Assembly: GCA_022578965.1 (NCBI GenBank) | Contig: MU400568.1 | Span: 62,001-126,000, forward strand | DNA from: Xylaria sp. FL1777 | Lineage: Eukaryota > Ascomycota > Sordariomycetes > Xylariales > Xylariaceae | DNA length: 64,000 nt | Direction: 5' to 3' | In this document: positions 12,219 to 23,888 of the stretch, piece after piece | How the letters are laid out: each line of letters opens with the position of its first letter | How positions within the stretch are numbered: the first letter of the stretch is position 1 | Notes under the pieces: model-generated | Told to the model about the DNA's origin: nothing | The model's input: the letters and a program-made list of their open reading frames with translations, nothing else | The model's database searches: none | Translations under genes and position numbers: made by a program

Positions 12219-15200
12219 TTTAATGGCAGTATTTCGTATCAAATAAGCGAGCGACTAGAAATAGATGTGCTTTTGCACTGGGCACGGGTACAGCCAAACG
12301 AGCAGATGTGGATAGCTAAAGCAAGCTGGACGAGGTGAGGTTGGCAGCGGATTACCGGTAGATGATGTAGCCTGACATGGCAATTGGACCTTGGTCCAAG
12401 GCGTCGTGGGTGGCGCACCGTGTATAGAACGGGGTAAGTGACGATTGCACGGCCAGATGAAGAGCAGTGTGCGAATAGTCTGCAGGTATTGTGGTTGTTA
12501 ATAGGCTGGTGGATATGTTAAAAGGCCGGAGCTGTCGGCAAGCCAACGGGATGGCTCCAGACAGGATTGCGTAAGTAAACAGTGGTCTAGACTGGCTGTA
12601 TGACAGGCTGTACACGGTGGGGACTGCCCTGGTCGTTGTCTTCTCCGATTCACCACTTATAAAGGCGGCGGTGGTGGAAGAAGAACAGCAAGAGGCGGAG
12701 GAGGGAATGCCAATGAGTATGAGTATGGTAATGAGTATGGGTAAGTAAGTGGGATGAAGAGTTCGTCGCAGTTCAGTAAACGCCGCGAAATAACGCCTAC
12801 TCTGCGAGTCTCAGCTCAGGGGATTGGATTGTGACACACGGCGCGGCAAATCCGAGATCAATTGAGGACTCCTTTGATAAGCTTGCTGCAGTTGCAGTTG
12901 CAGTCGCAGTCGCTATCGCAATCGCCGTGGCCGTGTCCGTTTCCGTCGTGGTCGTCGTAGTCGCAGCGCTGCGATGCTATTGTAGGAATTCCACCACAGT
13001 GTTGGGCCGGTTAAGGAGAGGAGGATTCACTGATCGCAATAGCCTTCACCAGGACTGCCGACTCCCAACACAGAAGAAGCACGAAGGTTCTTCGAATACG
13101 AGATCAAAAAGGGAAGAATAGTGGTAAGATTCAGAGAGAAGCGGGCGGGAAAGCTGCATAGCAGCCAGGAGTGCGTGTGCCTGTAAGTATGTATATCTAC
13201 AGTCTACAGCACAAGGTGCCGGTACTACTGTACACTACGTGGGGTATAAAGCTCCTACTGCGTACCTAGGAAAAGCACGGGAGGGATGTGAAGTTGCATT
13301 GGAGATTGAGAGCAGTGTTGAAGAAATGTAGGCAGGCAGCCAGGCAGCCTTGGCCCTCTTTTCGATCTTAGAAGAAGTTGGGACGAGAATCGGGACTGCA
13401 GGTATGGTGTGCGGCCGTATGGCAGCCGTAGTGTGCGGCGGTAGTGTGCAGTACCTACCTAAGTACTTACCCACGAATCGGTACACATTACACTAGTGTA
13501 CGAGTACCTACCCAATTAAACCCAGGTCCCTGTCCTCCCCCCTGTCAGATCTTGGTTTTGATGGGGACGGAGGCTGGGTAGGTACTCTACGCTGCAGTGC
13601 TTATAGGCTGCTCGCTGCAACTTGTTGCTGTTGTCGTCGCTGCCTTGTTTCCTGGTACCTACCTCTGCCACACAGACTTCACATACCGGTACCTACTAAG
13701 TAGGTACCTGCCTAGGTCGGCCTACTACTAGGTACTTACTTAGAGTTATAGAGTGGATTGAGACGGAGGCGCACGGAGCCGGGCACGTGGGTTTGCGGCT
13801 TGCATTGCCATCTCGTATTGACAAACTCCCGACGGGAGTCTTGTATTAATAGTAGTGTGCGCTATCTACATGTAGAAGAGTGTCTTAATCTGCCCCGAGA
13901 ATGTAAGTACTTATATGTTGTGTAAGTAATGTAGGTACTGGCATAAGTGAAACAGACAGCCCTACATCCTTACACAGTAGCTATAGGTAGCTAGGTATTG
14001 CAGATAAAAAGATGCACTATAATTGTACACTATGCTTACTTGGGCACTCCGTAGTATAAGCATGTTAGCGTAATGCGCTATAAACTACCTACTTGAGTAG
14101 TGTACATATACAATCCAATGGCTCTTTCATGGAAAGGATTCCTAGGTTTATCCCTGCCGTTTTTGACAAGTGTCGAATGGTTGCCTCGACACAAGACAGG
14201 CAATGATCGGGTATCATACACGTGTTTGGTAGGTACTGTATGATATCACAGCTAGGACTAAAGAGCAATCCTTCATGCTTTACCTACAGTAGGTAGTTCT
14301 CATGAATCGTTCCTGCCTCCTGTAGATAGTATAGTCCCTTAGAAAGAGCCTTGAATTTGTACAATGTTATTGGAGCAACCGGTGTTCTTGCTGCGATCTG
14401 GGGGCGTGAGCATTACGCAGAGCGAGCTACGTACTTAAACTACTACCTACTCGGTTACAATTCCTTCATTCAATAGCCAGCCAGCCAATCAATCACTATG
14501 TCCGTAGTGTAGTTTAGGTACCATGCTGCGATTTGATATCATCATGTATTCTTCGGGAACTCAAGATTTGTGTGTTATTATTTACATGTATTAGTTATCA
14601 CATCTGCAGGGAGCTAATAATAGTGAAATCTACCGTACAATACAGTGCAGCTTTTCAACGGTAGAACCCATGGAGATGGTAAAGTCGGGTCGCCGCTAAT
14701 GGCGGGGTGTCTTGAATATTGCCGATAGTAGTAAGTGAGTTGATCCTACGAATACCTACTCGGCACAGCTTAAAACACCTGATTCACTTTACCTGTCTCT
14801 TGTCCGGAGTACGCCTAACGAGATTCCCTAGGTAAACATACGTACTTAAAGGAGCGCACGATACAGCGTCAACAAATGCCAAGCTCGCATCATTCCGCCT
14901 TCCAAAACATAAGCCAACGGCACAGCAGCAGGCCATGAACTACATGTAGTCTAGGTCCTCCAGTGATGGCTTTGACCGGGTTCTCTGCTGGCCAACACCG
15001 ACTGCGCCTTGCGTGCACGTTGTCTCGACAGACATTGCTCACCAGCCACGTTTCTCTCCTCAGCCCACGAGGAGCTGGGCTCCTTGGTGCCCTTTTTCTG
15101 CTTACCGCCCTTGCACAGCCATTCCATGAACCCCATCCCAAGCGACTGGGTTACCTCCGGATCGCAAACACGTGGTGAGATCGACGGACTTTGACACTGT

Positions 15201-17010
15201 GAGCCATCGATGCCTGTCAATTCGTTGCGTGCCGCTCTTCCGCGCATGGGAACAGAGTAATATGTCCATTGTGTTGCTGCGTATCTAATTTACCTACTGT
15301 AGAACAATGTCTCTCAAGCTGCCCAAATTGTAACCGATGTAACTACCGATATCCAATCCAAGCAAAACAGTGTCGGCCGCGGCCTGTCCTGTCCTGTCTT
15401 GTCTGCAGTTAGTTACTTGTGCTGCTGTCTAAGACATGCTTGCAGCATGCGCTACAACCTCACCCACAGCATATTGGCCCCGAAATGGGCAAATTTACAA
15501 GAAGTTCGGCGCTTAGGTGCATTTCATTCATACTACGCCGCTCGTTGGTGGCTGCTGTGTCGTCTTCTTTCTTTCTCTTTTTTTTTCTTCCCTGCTCTCG
15601 TTGGCTCTCTTCAGTCAGTCTCTGCGGCTTGGTATGGTTGTACAGCAGCATGTACGTGTAAGCGGTAAGCTGCAAGTAATCATGGTATAAATAACGACTT
15701 GAAGAGCTGGTAATATGATCTGCAGCAAAAAGAAAGGGTAGAACTTTGGAGAAGATTAATTAGCACATGGGCTAAACGATTTACCGGCAGTCATGCATCT
15801 TCTCAATGATTCATGATACTAGGCACATATAATTGACTGATTCATGATTAAACGATTTATCTGTATAGAGCTTGTCAATAGTTCTTGCTACCAAGCACGT
15901 ACTTATTACATGTACCTACACGTAAAGAATTCGTACCTCCCGAACCAGTGATCCGAACGTCTATAGAGATGACATATCATTTTTCCTCACTTGGGAACAA
16001 GGCTACCACGGCTTGCCTCATAGGGCCACCTATTCGTATAGTTTAATCTATTCTGCTTACGTTATGCAGGCCTATCTCTTTGGACACCATGATAGGACTG
16101 CCTGCACACGCCGTACCAAACTTTGCACAATCTAGTAAACGTCGAGCTTGTTTTGTTCTAACGTGTAAACAGCTTCAAGCATGGAAACAACGGTCAATTA
16201 TTAGTCAATCGATAATCAATTGATAGTTTCAAATGCTTAAACGTTGATCAAGTGTTTAACTGAACGTTCGAAAGAATTTCAATATTGAAATTCTGTCAAT
16301 AGCTCAACAATTTATTGAACGTAGCAAGATTTGGTACGATAACTACTAAAATCTACTAGCCTAAGCAGTTGGCACAGATGGAATTGATCCAGTTATCTGA
16401 AATGCAAACTATTACTTAAAATATTCCATGCTTTCCACCATAGCAAGGCGTTCGCAATTCCGATACATATATATATATATATATTGTATTACTCGGGCTG
16501 ACGGCCTGTTGGCCATGCCGGTGGCTATCTGGTACAATACTCGCACAAGTGGAAACCTTCTTCGGGGCGAAAACCACCTGTACACGCAGAGTATGCGACG
16601 GTTCTGCGAAAGATCTCATTAATTCGCCGCCTTCTTCACATGATACTCCGCTTTAAATCTCGTACGCTTAGTCGGCAGCGCTCCTGCCTCGCATTGCAGG
16701 GGTGGGGGAATCGGCACGCTAACGAGGGGGTCTTCTTGTCGTGTGTTGGCGATTACATATATATATATATATATATATGTATCTACTTATGCAAAATACT
16801 ACATAGATTAGCTCAGACAATTAACTCCTGCGCATAGTGCCTACCGCCTATACTCTGATTCTCTCTTCTCCCCTCGACATCAGAAGGTACACCATCTCCC
16901 TCCTTAATCACCATTGTACCCAGCACATTCCACCTCTCTCACACAGAGAGTATCACAGACAGTATGATATAGTACCCTGGCAATCAAACCGTAACAGAAC
17001 AAATAGCCAC
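12219..17010. other. 4.8-kb intergenic region
   Basis: Upstream of the PY-motif gene and downstream of the gene at 17011. It holds a GTCGCA-like hexanucleotide microsatellite (about 12890-12965), dense GTAGGTACCTAC-type motifs (13440-13760), and two (TA)n tracts (about 16467-16486 and 16757-16779). I see no convincing coding region. The frames at 14951-15247 (minus) and 15399-15675 have no recognisable domain or splice support. Confidence 0.45.
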
Positions 17011-18491
17011 CTAAACGCCAAACTTCTTCTCGAACTTCTTGAACATGCCCGTGACGCCCCTCTCGAGCCGTTCGGCGTTCTGTCCCAGCTTACTATGTCC
17101 CTCGGTCTTGGGCTTATAGTCGGCGTATTTCGCCGCGTGCTCCTGCTCCGTCGGCCTGTACATCTGCTGGTGGATGCTGTAGTCCGTGGCCAGCGGCGCC
17201 TGAGGGCCCGCACTATAATTGTACTGCGCGTAGCCCCCCGGCGGCGCTGATGGGAGTCCTGGGCTTTGGACGGTGGGAGGAGGCGTGGGGTGGTGGTGCT
17301 GGGTTGATGCCGGAGGCGGGGGAGGAAAGCTTGGGGTACCCGGGAAGTTGGCGCCGTACGGACTTGTCAGGCCGGGCGATGCGAGGGCCGTGGCCGGCAT
17401 GGTGGCCGAGCGTTGTAGGTGACCGAATTGTGTTGGCGGGATCCCGGGACTGCCTATGGCCGATGGAGGTAAACCTGGGCTTATCGGACCGGGGTATGCT
17501 TGCGACGGTGGCCCCGGGAGACCCGGAACGCCTGGCTGATGGGAGAACGTCGTCTGTCCGTAGGCGGGAGTGAAAGGTGCTCCATGGTCGCGGGCTAATG
17601 CTGCGGCTAGGGGATTGTGGCCATCGTCTTCTGGGGGTGGCGGAGTTTTCTCTCGGTGTTGGTACTTTTCCGCCTCAGGGGGTGCGGCTGGGTTATAAGC
17701 CATCGGCGCAAAACTCTGAGGAGATTCATTCCGGTTACTCGACGATGTCGTAGGTGGCGGAGCGAAAGATGGGATGCTGCTATGCTGCTGAACTCTCGGG
17801 TCTGATATGGCGGCCTTTTCTAGTCTCTGAACTAGAGGGTTCATATCCTGGGAGTGGCTGTGTGCGTGTGACGGAGGAGGAGCTGGCTCATCAGCCACTT
17901 CAATTTGAGAAGCGGGCAATACCCTCCGGATGCCATCAACGAATTGGAGGGCATCGGATTGAGTCCAGAAGTAGATATCGACAGAGTGTAGCTTATAATG
18001 ATATTTGTTTTCGTTTCGCGGGTCATATGTAGGGAGATGCCACTGGCTGGGGTCTATCGGTGACCCGGCGACGCCCTCAACGGTAATGCTGACGAGACAT
18101 TGTTGCTTGTATGAGTAGCGAACCAGCGTTCTGTCTAAAACTGTTCGGCACACATGTTAAAACTATTACGGTACATATGAGTGGCATTGGTTTACGAGCA
18201 TGGAGAGATGCGCTTACACCCGTCAAAAGCGTCTTGATCATCGGTGCCTGGTTGATTTGCGATCTCGATGCGCGCCCGGCGTTGGCTCGCATTCTCGAAC
18301 AAATAAACGTACGACCCCTTGTCGAAGCGATGGTGAGGGGGATTGGCAGTAGTCGGCCCGTAGAAATAATGAACATCCGCAAAACTGTGAAAAGAGGAGT
18401 TTCACTGATAAGTCACTTGTCGCCCTCGGCGAAGCTCCTATGAACGAACTTACAGAGTCGCAACGTTCTCCTCACCGGGACGGACCGCCAT
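17011..18491 (-). CDS. conserved fungal protein of unknown function, Pro-rich C-terminal half
   Basis: 444 aa, complement(17011..18140, 18218..18384, 18454..18491). Exon 1 is 38 nt and starts MAVRPGEENVATLFADVHYF after joining. Donors are GTAAGT and GTAAGC, acceptors CACAG and AACAG, and the phases (2, then 1) agree. Residues 1 to about 165 look like a compact alpha/beta domain (HRFDKGSYVYLFENASQRRA, CLVSITVEGVAG, YKLHSVDIYFWTQSDALQFV). The middle and C-terminal parts are low-complexity Pro/Ser/Gln/Gly. The last 30 residues form a basic amphipathic helix (VTGMFKKFEKKFGV) that could touch membrane or a partner. The fold and splice agreement make the gene solid. I cannot give a function. Confidence 0.82.
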
Positions 18492-19580
18492 CTTCTCAAC
18501 TTTGAAGCTTGACGAGGTAGCTTACGGTAGAAATACTACTATAACAGCACGGTATTTCGAGAACACAGGAGAGTACAATGTAATAACAATCAAGAATACC
18601 ACACCAAAGAGCTAGAGCTTAGAGAAGTCTAGGTAGGTATCTGAGGGTTGTGTAGAGAACCAGCTCAACACGAAAAGGAAGTACAAGGTAAAGAGAGAAA
18701 GAGAGAAGTGAAAAAAATTGTAAAGCTGCGTATAGGTAGCTACCTAGTACAGCTCTATGTCACAATTATGCCGGCACCTATGAACACCGCCGCTCCTTGA
18801 ATAGAACCCCCCATACCAACCCGGCATGGCTGCAATCAAGCCTAACCGTCGGCGCTTAACTGTCCAATATTCCATGTTGTATGACTGCTATGGTGGGGTT
18901 GAGGTGGTTTAAGGGACTTGGGAGATGGCGCGGGGTTGGCCAATTGGGGGGCAGATTGGGGGTTTGGATAAGACATGCTCAACTGGTCCGTGCACTAGCC
19001 TACGCAGTATTAGGTACTAAGTCAGGGACAGGGACTTGGACTTGTAACTTGTAGCAGTTAGGTAAGTGACCCGGGCGCTCGGGCGGAATTGTCGGCGCTC
19101 TAATTCTTCCCTTCCGACCAAATTTCCAATCCCCGAATCGATTGCTGCTGCATCCATGGTTGGATTTGATTCAAGGTTCTAAAGGACCAGCCAAGGAGCT
19201 CGTGATAGCTTCATTGAACACACCAACCACGATCTACACCCGGAGATACTAAAAACCCTCCTAGTAATTAAAACGTCTGATATCGCCACGACATGAGCAC
19301 GCACTCCAGGTCCCCCGGCAGCCATACACATATCTCGAGATAATCGAACCGAAGAGTTGGAAGTCAACGATACCAGCGACACCAGCACCAGCACCAGCAC
19401 CAGCATACGGCCCATAGGGCATCACATCATCACACACATCCGCCTTCTTCTTATCCGAAACTCTCGCCATAACCTGACTTAACCTCAAGCACCACACTCC
19501 TGCCATCCAGAAAACACACACCGACCAGCCCGCCGCGTCCGGCCCACGGCACAACCACAACCGCAACCGCAACCGCAGAG
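18492..19580. other. bidirectional promoter region
   Basis: 1.1 kb between the divergent gene at 17011 and the mitochondrial uS8 gene. It holds a CAGCAC microsatellite (about 19378-19405) and GTAGCTACCTAG-type motifs near 18735. No gene seen. Confidence 0.45.
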
Positions 19581-20072
19581 ATGGGCATCCACAGCGTGGT
19601 GCACATGGCAGCGCACCTGCAAAACGCGTCGCGCGCGCGGCTGGGCATAACCTCGGTGCCGCACACCAAGTACAACGTGGGCGTGGCGCTGGCGCTTCAC
19701 CGCGCGGGGTTCCTGTGGTTCGTGACGCGCGGGGGCAAGAACCCGCCGGACCCGGCCACGGTGGGCACGTACGAGCCGCCGCCGCTGACCAGCGCCAACG
19801 TGGCCCAGCAGCGCCTGTGGGTCGGGCTCAAGTACACCCAGGACCAGCAGCCCGTGCTGCGCACCGTCTCGTCCCTGTCCACGTCCAAGCGCAAGCGCAC
19901 CGCCGACCTGCGCTCCCTCCAGCGCCTCGCCCGCGGCTTCGCCTCGCGCGACCACCACAGCCTCAACATCGGCGAGACCCTCATCCTCGCCACCGACCAG
20001 GGCACCCTCGAGCTCAGGGAGGCCGTCGAGAAGAGGGTCGGCGGGCTGCTTTTATGTCGGGCTGGGTCGTGA
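19581..20072 (+). CDS. mrps8: mitochondrial small-subunit ribosomal protein uS8m
   Basis: Component of the mitochondrial 37S ribosomal subunit, binding 12S/16S-type rRNA in the body of the subunit. Single exon, 163 aa, ATG in good context (gagATGg). The N-terminal half matches the fungal uS8m pattern: MGIHSVVHMAAHLQNASRAR, then KYNVGVALALHRAGFL. The C-terminal half contains NIGETLILATDQG and ends VGGLLLCRAGS, equivalent to the conserved GG-hydrophobic-C end of uS8. A middle loop (GKNPPDPATVGTYEPPPLTS) is the usual mitochondrial insertion. The coding sequence is strongly GC-rich. Identification is from motif pattern only. An opposite-strand frame of similar length is a GC-driven shadow. Confidence 0.88.
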   Translation: MGIHSVVHMAAHLQNASRARLGITSVPHTKYNVGVALALHRAGFLWFVTRGGKNPPDPATVGTYEPPPLTSANVAQQRLWVGLKYTQDQQPVLRTVSSLSTSKRKRTADLRSLQRLARGFASRDHHSLNIGETLILATDQGTLELREAVEKRVGGLLLCRAGS

Positions 20073-21243
20073 GGGGACAGACGGATGAGACGAGATGATG
20101 ACGGGGCATAAAGAGAAGAAGAAGAAGAATGGATTTAAATTTGGGACTGAGCCGATGGGCTATCTGGAAAGAAAGAGAGACAGTCCGTTTTCTTTCTCTT
20201 CGGAAATACCCTGAATAGAGTAGGACGAGAGGAACGAAGGCTGTCCGACGTGGGAAACAATTACTCCTCCTCCCTTTGCAGTGGGCACGATGCAGAATCG
20301 GCCGTGCTCCTCACTCCGATATCTCAAGTACGAGACAAAACAAGTGTACATATATATACATGTGTGGATACATATTCTCCGGCAGCTCTCCTTCGTCATT
20401 AGAACTATCTCGGCGTAGTAGCGGGTCATGGAAAGTTCGAGGCATGCTTTACGATACTGCTACGGGGCTGATTGTAGGATTATTATACTGCGTCCAAAAA
20501 AAAATAAAAGAAATCACCTAGTTACTTCGTATGAGTAATTGCATACGTTTGGTATGAAATCTTAAGCGTGGTAATAAGGGCCGAGAAGCATTTGAGCCAG
20601 GGGAGACACTGCACCTATAATCCCACCGTAACCGAATTCTTTACATTTAACGGAAATTATACATCACACCTCATATAAAGACACAAACCCGACTTCCTAG
20701 CCGTTCCTTATGTGCTCGACATAGTCACATTCAGATAGCTGCTGAAACTGTAGTAAAAAGGTATAGTATCCATTCTCGCTAACTTCTACATGCAATGCCT
20801 ATGTCTCCTCTTCTACAAATACTTCCCCCTCTGTGCATGTCGTTCCAGGCTTGTAGCTATCTCTTGTCCATCACTCAGCTCAGCCTCTTACTAGTCTATT
20901 TTACAACAAACGCCCGTGTCCCTTTGAAGAATTCAAACAAGCTACCCCTACAACGACAATCAACACCCAAGGTAATAAGGGAGTCCGATTAACTCCTCCA
21001 AGAAAAGAAAAGGAGTCCCCATAAAACCCTGATTCAAAGAGTACGAAAGGGGGGCAGGTCTGAGGTTCACTGCCTTACAAGAAAAGAAGTAGAATGACGA
21101 GCCAGTAGCGGGTATCAAAAAATCTCTCGTCTGGGAAGAATCCTTTTTTTTTTCTAACAGTTGCGCTGTGGGGAAGTACTAAATCGTATTTTCCGCTGGT
21201 AACCTTTCTTTCGAAAACAATGGCAGTACGGGGTATCTCGTGC
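20073..21243. other. 3' intergenic between convergent genes
   Basis: Lies between uS8m and the disordered-protein gene, which converge. (TA)n/(CA)n-like stretch at 20345-20365 and several A or T homopolymers. No gene seen. Confidence 0.45.
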
Positions 21244-23674
21244 CTAGAGAGTTGTCGCCACCGTATCTTTGGCAGTAGCTTCTTTATGGCTGTCGATCGT
21301 GCTGTCTAGGGGGCTATCGACGGTTGTTGAGTCCTCCGTCTTCACCTCATCAGCTTCACCAACTTCACCAGGTGTCTCCTCGGTTTTAATAATTGATTCT
21401 TCTGGCTTCAACGGCTCGTCAACAGTCTCATGTTTGTCACCATGCGATTCATCTGTCGAGACGGCAATAGATCCATTGGTTTTAGGAGCGTCTTCTGCTG
21501 GTAAGACTTCAGCTGTAGAGTCTGTAGACTGCAATTGTTGGCTGGGTTCTTGGGCTTCATCAACTATATCCTCAGTGTCCTCAACCTTGAGGGGGTCTTC
21601 GCTGACAATGGGAACAGGCGTGACGGGCTCGGATATGTCTTCCTTGACGCTTGGTTCAGGTACGGTCTCAACTTCAACGACCTCGCTTTCTTTCGTAGAG
21701 GAGATGTTGGCAGTGACAGCAGTGTCTGTAGAAGTCTTTGCAGAATCGACAATGTCCTCAGCTCTTTCCTCTTGCGCGACAATAGCAGCAACTTCTTTGG
21801 CAGTAGGTTCAGCCTCTGTTTTCTCGTTCTCGACGATGGGAGATTCAGGGGCGTCAGCGGATAGTTTTGCAGCCCCAATAGCTGCTTCAGCAGTCTCAGC
21901 CTGTGCCACAGTGGGTGCAATTTCTTTTGCCGTGAGCTGCCCCTTTACTGCTACTGGCTTGGCACTGCCCTTTGTCGTCTTTGCTTGAGTCGACGACGCT
22001 TGAATCTTAGCTGCGACCTTCTTTGCATTTCTCTCGACATCTTTGGTATCCGGCTTTTTGACCGGGGCACTCTGTTTGCGTGGTGGAGTGACGGCTGTTT
22101 TCTCCGAAGTCTTCTTGGCACTGCTCTGTGTTGGCCTCATCATACGCGCAAGGAAACCCTCATCAACTTGACTCTCTCTTTTTGTAGTAGGTTGCTCTTT
22201 GGTTTCCTGTCTGGGCGGAGGGCCGAGGCTTGGTCGAGAACGGCCCACATTGGAAGGTTTATGCTTCAGAGTCTTAGTTGTCGTGGTAGCTATCGTCGAG
22301 ACACTATTTCGACTGGGTGACCTGTGCGTGGTCGGGTTCACGGCTAAGTGCTGAGCGTTACCAGAGGCTCTTGATAATGATCGCCTAGGCGCGGGCGCTG
22401 TGTTCCCGGTACCGAGCTTCTGAGCTGACGAAGCAGTATGTGTCGTGAGGGAGGATGGTAGTTTGATTGGCCGAGTAGGGGACTTAGGCTTTGGCTTGAC
22501 AAAGCCGGTGCTAGACGGGGCTAGGCTGATCGGAGCTGGCTTAGATGCTCCCGCCTTCGCGACAGTGGCCTTCTTTGGGTTTGCAGAAGCGCTCGCGGCC
22601 TTGGTAGGTTCTTTTCCATTGGTAGCCTTAGTCGTCGAGGGCGACTTCAAAGCTTTAGTGGTAGTCTTGGCTGTCGACACAGGTGCTGCTGGCTTTGGAG
22701 CTGGCTTCGTGGCACCAGAGGCTTTCGCTGTAGAGGTCGTCGACGGAGTGCTGTTTAGGGCATCGCTAATCCCCTCATTGAAGACGGTGCCGCCTAACCG
22801 GGCTGCGGACGACTCGGTAGGATTGCCAGCGAGCATTTTAGTTTTGGGCTCCTCCTCGTCTGTGACCTTGTCCGGATTTGCATTAGGAGAAGTTTTAGGT
22901 TCCTTTTTGGGAGAAAATTTGGCTGGGGTGTCCTGGCTTGGAGACTCGGGTATGGCCTCATGGGATATATTCGTCTTGAAGGAGGCTACAGTGCTCGTCA
23001 TCTTGTCAGAGAAGCTGTCTGACCTCTCGAAAATGGGCTGCGGGGCGGTAGTGTCCGTATCGTTGCTGAGCTTCCTACGACTGGACACAGACACGGAATC
23101 TTCGCTAGGGTCTCTTCTCAGGCCGATTCTGCCGTCTTTCTCGACCGCAACAAACGAGGTTCGAACTTTGGAGAGGGGACGGGGAGATGCAGAGGGAGAA
23201 GGGGTTCCTAGTGGCGAAGAATTTGCTGTTAGCTATATTGGGCCTAAAAAGATAGCTTCCATGTGGTGCCCCTGATGGAGACCCTGCCGTGACGTATGTC
23301 TTATATACAACGAGCGTTGAAGATCCTTAACCCAAAGATGAAGTGGAGAATCGAAACAAAGAGTTCGGAGTAGACAAATAAGAAAACAGGTCGACGAGGC
23401 AGTCGACAGGAATAATATGATACGGTTTGCGGCATAGAAGGCAAGAGTAGACACAGCACAGTGGAGATGACCGGATGTAGTGGTGGTGGTCAGGGTTCAG
23501 CAGGGAAAGGGGTTGGTTGAAGGTTAAAAGCTAAAAGGCGTTGGCCAAAAAAAAAAAAAGAAAAGAAAAAGAAAGAGCCTCACCGAAACCGCCGGGCCCA
23601 GGGGATCTGCCTCTATCCGGCAAGACATCACCCTTCTGCTCGAACATCGCACGCAGGTTCCTGACGCCGGACAT
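21244..23674 (-). CDS. long disordered Ser/Thr/Lys/Glu-rich protein, LRAMFEQ N-terminal motif
   Basis: 690 aa, complement(21244..23225, 23584..23674). Exon 1 (91 nt) encodes MSGVRNLRAMFEQKGDV and ends GPGGFG. A 358-bp intron (GTGAGG...AACAG, phase 1) leads into ANSSPLGTPSPSASPRPLSK and FVAVEKDGRIGLRRDPS. The conserved short motif LRAMFEQ followed by a P-rich RSPGPG segment is one I associate with large uncharacterised 'mucin/SRP40-like' fungal proteins. A second short conserved block is DEGFLARMMRPT (about 375-390). The N-terminal two thirds are basic (K, P, S, T) and the C-terminal third very acidic (E, D, T, V), which suggests a disordered scaffold with opposite charge halves. No enzyme domain or membrane segment. 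Function unknown. Confidence 0.8.
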
Positions 23675-23724
23675 GGTCGCGACGTGTTCGAGTCGGGTTG
23701 AAAGGAAGGGGGAGGTGGGTGGCT

Positions 23725-23756
23725 ATAGCTGTAGCTGTAGCTGTAGCTGTAGCTGC
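23725..23756. repeat. (TAGCTG)n microsatellite
   Basis: About five copies of a TAGCTG hexamer just upstream of the LRAMFEQ gene start, probably in its 5' leader. Confidence 0.85.
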
Positions 23757-23827
23757 TGTGTCGCGGTGACTCTGCGGCCGTCCGCAGGGTTGCAGCGAGC
23801 AGTGTAAGTTGCAAGGGATTCGGAGCT

Positions 23828-23888
23828 GGGCAGGCAATCAGGCAGGCAGGCAGGCAGGCAGTCAGTCAGTCAGTCAGTCAGTCAGTCT
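23828..23888. repeat. (CAGG)n / (CAGT)n tetranucleotide tract
   Basis: A run of CAGG units changes into CAGT units over about 60 bp, in the upstream region of the LRAMFEQ gene. Simple slippage repeat. Confidence 0.85.

Noticed and set aside
12352..12615. 87-codon minus-strand frame upstream of the PY-motif gene
   Set aside because: I found no splice pair that joins it to the next exon in frame (its only end donor is phase 2, the next acceptor needs phase 0), so it is treated as leader or intergenic DNA.
12831..13121. 96-codon frame rich in Ala/Val/Ile/Ser
   Set aside because: It is the translation of a GTCGCA-type hexanucleotide microsatellite, with no domain and no splice context.
14951..15247. 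98-codon minus-strand frame
   Set aside because: No recognisable family, no splice support, and overlapped by equally long frames on the other strand.
15399..15675. Overlapping 70-90-codon frames on both strands
   Set aside because: Driven by a CTTT/TTTC tract; no protein features.
19485..20005. Long minus-strand frames opposite uS8m
   Set aside because: Shadow frames of a GC-rich coding sequence; the plus-strand product has clear family motifs.
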